Shown here in pieces: positions 61,293 through 64,000 of a stretch of DNA of 64,000 nt (position 1 is its first letter; every line of letters begins with the position of its first letter). A model generated the notes under the pieces. It saw nothing but the letters and a program-made list of their open reading frames with translations, ran no database searches and was not told where the DNA came from. The stretch comes from CAYGDP01 sp964348665 (GTDB taxonomy: Bacteria; Verrucomicrobiota; Verrucomicrobiia; Palsa-1439; CAYGDP01), in contig CAYGDP010000017.1 in the NCBI GenBank assembly GCA_964348665.1, positions 1 to 64,000 on the forward strand, given 5' to 3'. The position numbers were made by a program, and so were the translations under genes.

Positions 61293-64000
61293 TTAATTGG
61301 CACCAGCGGTAACGCCAGTTCCCATGACGGACTCTGGCTCGATATCAGGATTCTGGCGTGTCCCGTCCGGTTTGATCAGAGACGCAGTGACGAAGATGAG
61401 GAGATTCCGCTTCACGATGCTCTCCAGATTCGTCCGGAAAAAGCGCCCCAACAGAGGAGCATCCCCGAGAATCGGGACTTTGTCTTTAACAATCTGGCGA
61501 TCATCGCGAATCAGGCCGCCGATGAGAACCGTTTGGCCATCCCAGATTTGCAACTCGGTAGTTACTTTTCGAGTACTGAAGATCGGTTGGAGAATTGGAT
61601 TATCCACATTGACGACCGACGCGCCGCTGGGCACTTGGATCGTACCTCCGTAGTTGATAAACCCGTCGAATTCCGCCACCTCCGGCACCAGCGTAAGAGT
61701 GATGGTGTATTTGTCTTCACCAACTTGCGGGGTGACATTGAGCAAGACGCCAACTTCGCGAGTTGTGAAGCCGCCTGGCGTAGCGGGAACGACGGCCACT
61801 GCGCCACCACCCGCGGTGCCACCCGCCGCCGATGTAGCGGTCGCCGGAGTGAAATCCGTCGGATAAATGAATTCACGGGCGATCTTAATGTCTGCTTGAC
61901 GACCGTTGGTGGCGATGACGCGGGGCGCCGAGAGAAGGTCAGCCGCCTTGTTATTCGCCAACGCTTTCAGGGTCACCTGGAGTTGCGGATTTGTCAGAAC
62001 ACCAGCCACGGTCATGATGCTATCCTGGCTGACAATCCCGCTGGAAAGGAAAGCGTTTTGGGAAGCGAGTAACGCATCCACGGTGTTTACGGTGATGGAA
62101 CGAATATCGCGCAGACCGGCTGTGATCGGCTGCTGACTGCCGGGGGTCAATTGGCCGGTGACACTATCGTAGGCGGCATTACCGACATTGACGGAGCTAC
62201 GGCGGACATTCCAGCCGCCAGGACCGATTTTCCAAGAAAATCCGAGCTCATTGATGATGGACTGGGTAACTTCCACAAACCGGGTCTCGATCTCAATCTG
62301 CGGCGGCGATTTGTTGATGTCCTCCAGAATTCGCTCGATGGCGTCGAGACTTTCGGCAGTATTCGTGACAATCAACGTGGCAGCGCCGCGGCTATAATTG
62401 ACGCCGGAGCTAGGGGGAAACGCAATACCCGCATCGGTGAAGAATTTCTTCACGTCAGCGGGAGTAATAGTAACAGCGCCTTGGCCAAGGGCAGTGACGG
62501 AACCAGCGCCCGTACCACGCGTGATGGTTCCTGCTTGGCCCGTAGCGGCTGTCGCGGCACGAACCTCGTTTTCGAATGTGCCCGGAACGACCTTGTATGT
62601 TTTTGTGATCAGCAAATTGGTACCGGTAACCAGACCAGAAGTGATAACAACGGCGTGAGATTCAACGCGATACCGGAGATCCGCCGCCGACGTGATGTAA
62701 TCGAGAGCGACGCCGAGTGGTACCCGGCTCAACTTGAGAGTGATGGAAGGAACTCCGGGGGTGCTGGCAGGCACCACCCCGCCGACATCACCCACGGGTA
62801 ACGGCTCCAATCCAGCCCCGCCAATGGGGGCTGGTCCAATCGGAGGCAACGGAGCCGGCGCAAATCCTGCCCCAGCGCCCGGCACACCGGCCGGCGCACC
62901 GCCACCAACCCCGCCCGTCGGAAGGTTCAAGATGATATTGACCCCAACGTGCTCTGGCAAATCATTGTCTTTGCTGATGTTAATCAATTCGTCAATGACG
63001 CTCTTGATATCAGCATTGGTAAAATTGATCTGCGGAATGACGATCTCGCGCAATTTCTTGTTGATCAATGCCGTGTCGCTCCCCCCGCCGGTAGGGGGGA
63101 CGATGACATCCGGACGAATATTCTTGCGACGGACGGGTTGCCACGCTTCGGTGGCTTCCGACAACCGCTGCGCGCTCACGGTAGTCTTGGCGGTTTCAAA
63201 AAGTTTTTCACGCGCGCGATGGAGCGCCGCAAGCGAGCGATACGCATCGGCGTTGTATTTGTCCATTTCCAGGACTGACTGAAACTTCTTCTCGGCCAAG
63301 GAATATTGTCCGCTCTGAAACGCCAATTCACCGTCATGCAAAAGCGTCTTGATCTTGGACAGGGTATCGAGCCACTTGGGATCATTGGCGGGCGTAGGTG
63401 GTTCCTTCGGTTTTTTAGAATCGGTTTTCTTCACTACTTGAGTTTTTGGAGCGCCTTCCTTCGCGATCTGCTCGCGCTTCTTTTCAATGTCAGCCAACAA
63501 TCGTTTTCCACCAGTATTCTCACTTTCGATTTGGAGAATCCGGTCGGCATGCTTCTTGGCTTCTTCCAAATTGGCTGGCTTGGACCAAAGAGCGCTATTG
63601 CCAGCACGGCTTAACGCGGAAATGAGCGCGCGCCGACATTCTTTCAGTTCTCCATCCGTTTTAGGATTGCGCGGCAGGTTGTTGTAGGCTTTTTCGAGCA
63701 GCGTGATGGCTTCGTCAAAGTTTTTAGTGGCTTTCCCTTTTTTCAAGTTCTCACGCGCTTCAATCAAGGCCTGCGAACGGCGAGCCGACTCATCTTTGGC
63801 AAGCGTACCCGACGCCTCATCCAAGGCCACCGGAGCCGGTGCCACCGCAGCGGGCTTTTCCGGTTTCGCTTCAGCAGGTTTAGTCTCGGCGGGTTTCTCC
63901 ACGGCCGGTTGATCGGCCGGTTTGTCCTCGGCCTTTTTCTCCTCAACGGGGGCTGGATCCGCCGGTTTCTCTTCGGGTTTCGGATCCTCCGCCTTCTTTT
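61293..64000 (-). CDS. type IV pilus-type secretin (PilQ/GspD superfamily, Amuc_1098-like), 5' end outside the window
   Basis: At least 901 residues are in the window; the frame stays open to 64000, so the GTG at 63902 is not the start. A Lys/Pro/Ala/Glu-rich region (before about 63800) is followed by TPR-like repeats (63800-63150) and N-domains (about 63070-62290). The secretin core has QIEIETRFVEVTQSIINELG and VLIGGLIRDD near the C-terminus. This layout fits the outer-membrane channel of type IV pili in Akkermansia-type bacteria. It ends 19 nt before the exonuclease start. Confidence 0.88.
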   Translation of the reverse strand, partial: KKAEDPKPEEKPADPAPVEEKKAEDKPADQPAVEKPAETKPAEAKPEKPAAVAPAPVALDEASGTLAKDESARRSQALIEARENLKKGKATKNFDEAITLLEKAYNNLPRNPKTDGELKECRRALISALSRAGNSALWSKPANLEEAKKHADRILQIESENTGGKRLLADIEKKREQIAKEGAPKTQVVKKTDSKKPKEPPTPANDPKWLDTLSKIKTLLHDGELAFQSGQYSLAEKKFQSVLEMDKYNADAYRSLAALHRAREKLFETAKTTVSAQRLSEATEAWQPVRRKNIRPDVIVPPTGGGSDTALINKKLREIVIPQINFTNADIKSVIDELINISKDNDLPEHVGVNIILNLPTGGVGGGAPAGVPGAGAGFAPAPLPPIGPAPIGGAGLEPLPVGDVGGVVPASTPGVPSITLKLSRVPLGVALDYITSAADLRYRVESHAVVITSGLVTGTNLLITKTYKVVPGTFENEVRAATAATGQAGTITRGTGAGSVTALGQGAVTITPADVKKFFTDAGIAFPPSSGVNYSRGAATLIVTNTAESLDAIERILEDINKSPPQIEIETRFVEVTQSIINELGFSWKIGPGGWNVRRSSVNVGNAAYDSVTGQLTPGSQQPITAGLRDIRSITVNTVDALLASQNAFLSSGIVSQDSIMTVAGVLTNPQLQVTLKALANNKAADLLSAPRVIATNGRQADIKIAREFIYPTDFTPATATSAAGGTAGGGAVAVVPATPGGFTTREVGVLLNVTPQVGEDKYTITLTLVPEVAEFDGFINYGGTIQVPSGASVVNVDNPILQPIFSTRKVTTELQIWDGQTVLIGGLIRDDRQIVKDKVPILGDAPLLGRFFRTNLESIVKRNLLIFVTASLIKPDGTRQNPDIEPESVMGTGVTAGAN

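Noticed and set aside
63900..63902. GTG as the start of the secretin gene
   Set aside because: The frame continues without a stop to the window edge with the same Lys/Pro/Ala/Glu-rich composition, so the real start is outside.

Overview
The window is chromosomal DNA of a member of the Verrucomicrobiota. The partial 16S rRNA gene at the left end contains an exact match (748-765) to the EUB338-III probe site, the variant associated with Verrucomicrobia. The protein families agree: two large 'membrane-bound dehydrogenase' proteins with C-terminal heme-binding domains, two DUF1080 proteins, a Tat-exported Gfo/Idh/MocA oxidoreductase, and an Amuc_1098-like secretin. The genome is moderately GC-rich, with short AT-rich patches.

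Layout. 1-1430: 5' part of a 16S gene read leftward, with its promoter, a terminator-like leader hairpin and a boxA. 1.4-12 kb (leftward): a Gfo/Idh/MocA protein, then a housekeeping block with plsC, cmk, aroA, tyrA, hisC, chorismate mutase, scpB and scpA. A four-helix-bundle (S23/IVP-like) gene is wedged between scpB and scpA. 12-17 kb: secreted sugar catabolism (dehydrogenase/cytochrome, TIM-barrel epimerase, DUF1080). 17-31 kb: ECF sigma factor with a VWA/anti-sigma-like protein, an orphan sugar-binding protein, a PpiD/SurA-like chaperone, an RTX-repeat surface protein, an unknown three-gene cluster, asd, a coiled-coil membrane protein with a tiny lipoprotein, and a NYN nuclease. 31.8-34 kb: Gfo/Idh/MocA, then an SPFH membrane protein with a 55-aa ribbon-helix-helix regulator. 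34-42.5 kb: a leftward operon of two TonB-dependent receptors, a YfiR-family protein, a CHASE8-type sensor kinase, a response regulator and a receiver-kinase hybrid. 42.6-50.5 kb: rightward secreted glycan genes (ThuA/F5-8C/dehydrogenase/cytochrome fusion, DUF1080, sialate O-acetylesterase, GH99-like). 50.6-64 kb (leftward): glycosyltransferase, RNase G, rodA, PBP2, mreD, mreC, mreB, lpxA, a stand-alone 5'-3' exonuclease and a secretin running off the right edge.

The least explained layer is the intergenic DNA. It carries degenerate repeats in strict 7-nt phase (CCAA every 7 nt), arranged as inverted arms at four loci. One pair brackets the four-helix-bundle gene, and some arms run into the stop codons or 3' codons of neighbouring genes. 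There is also a 10-nt repeat family and several palindromic elements, at least two of which appear inserted in frame inside coding sequences (a dehydrogenase and the SPFH protein). aroA has a sharply AT-rich central third.

The most interesting functional module is the receptor-YfiR-kinase operon. It looks like a YfiBNR-type periplasmic switch whose output has been changed from cyclic-di-GMP synthesis to phosphorelay.
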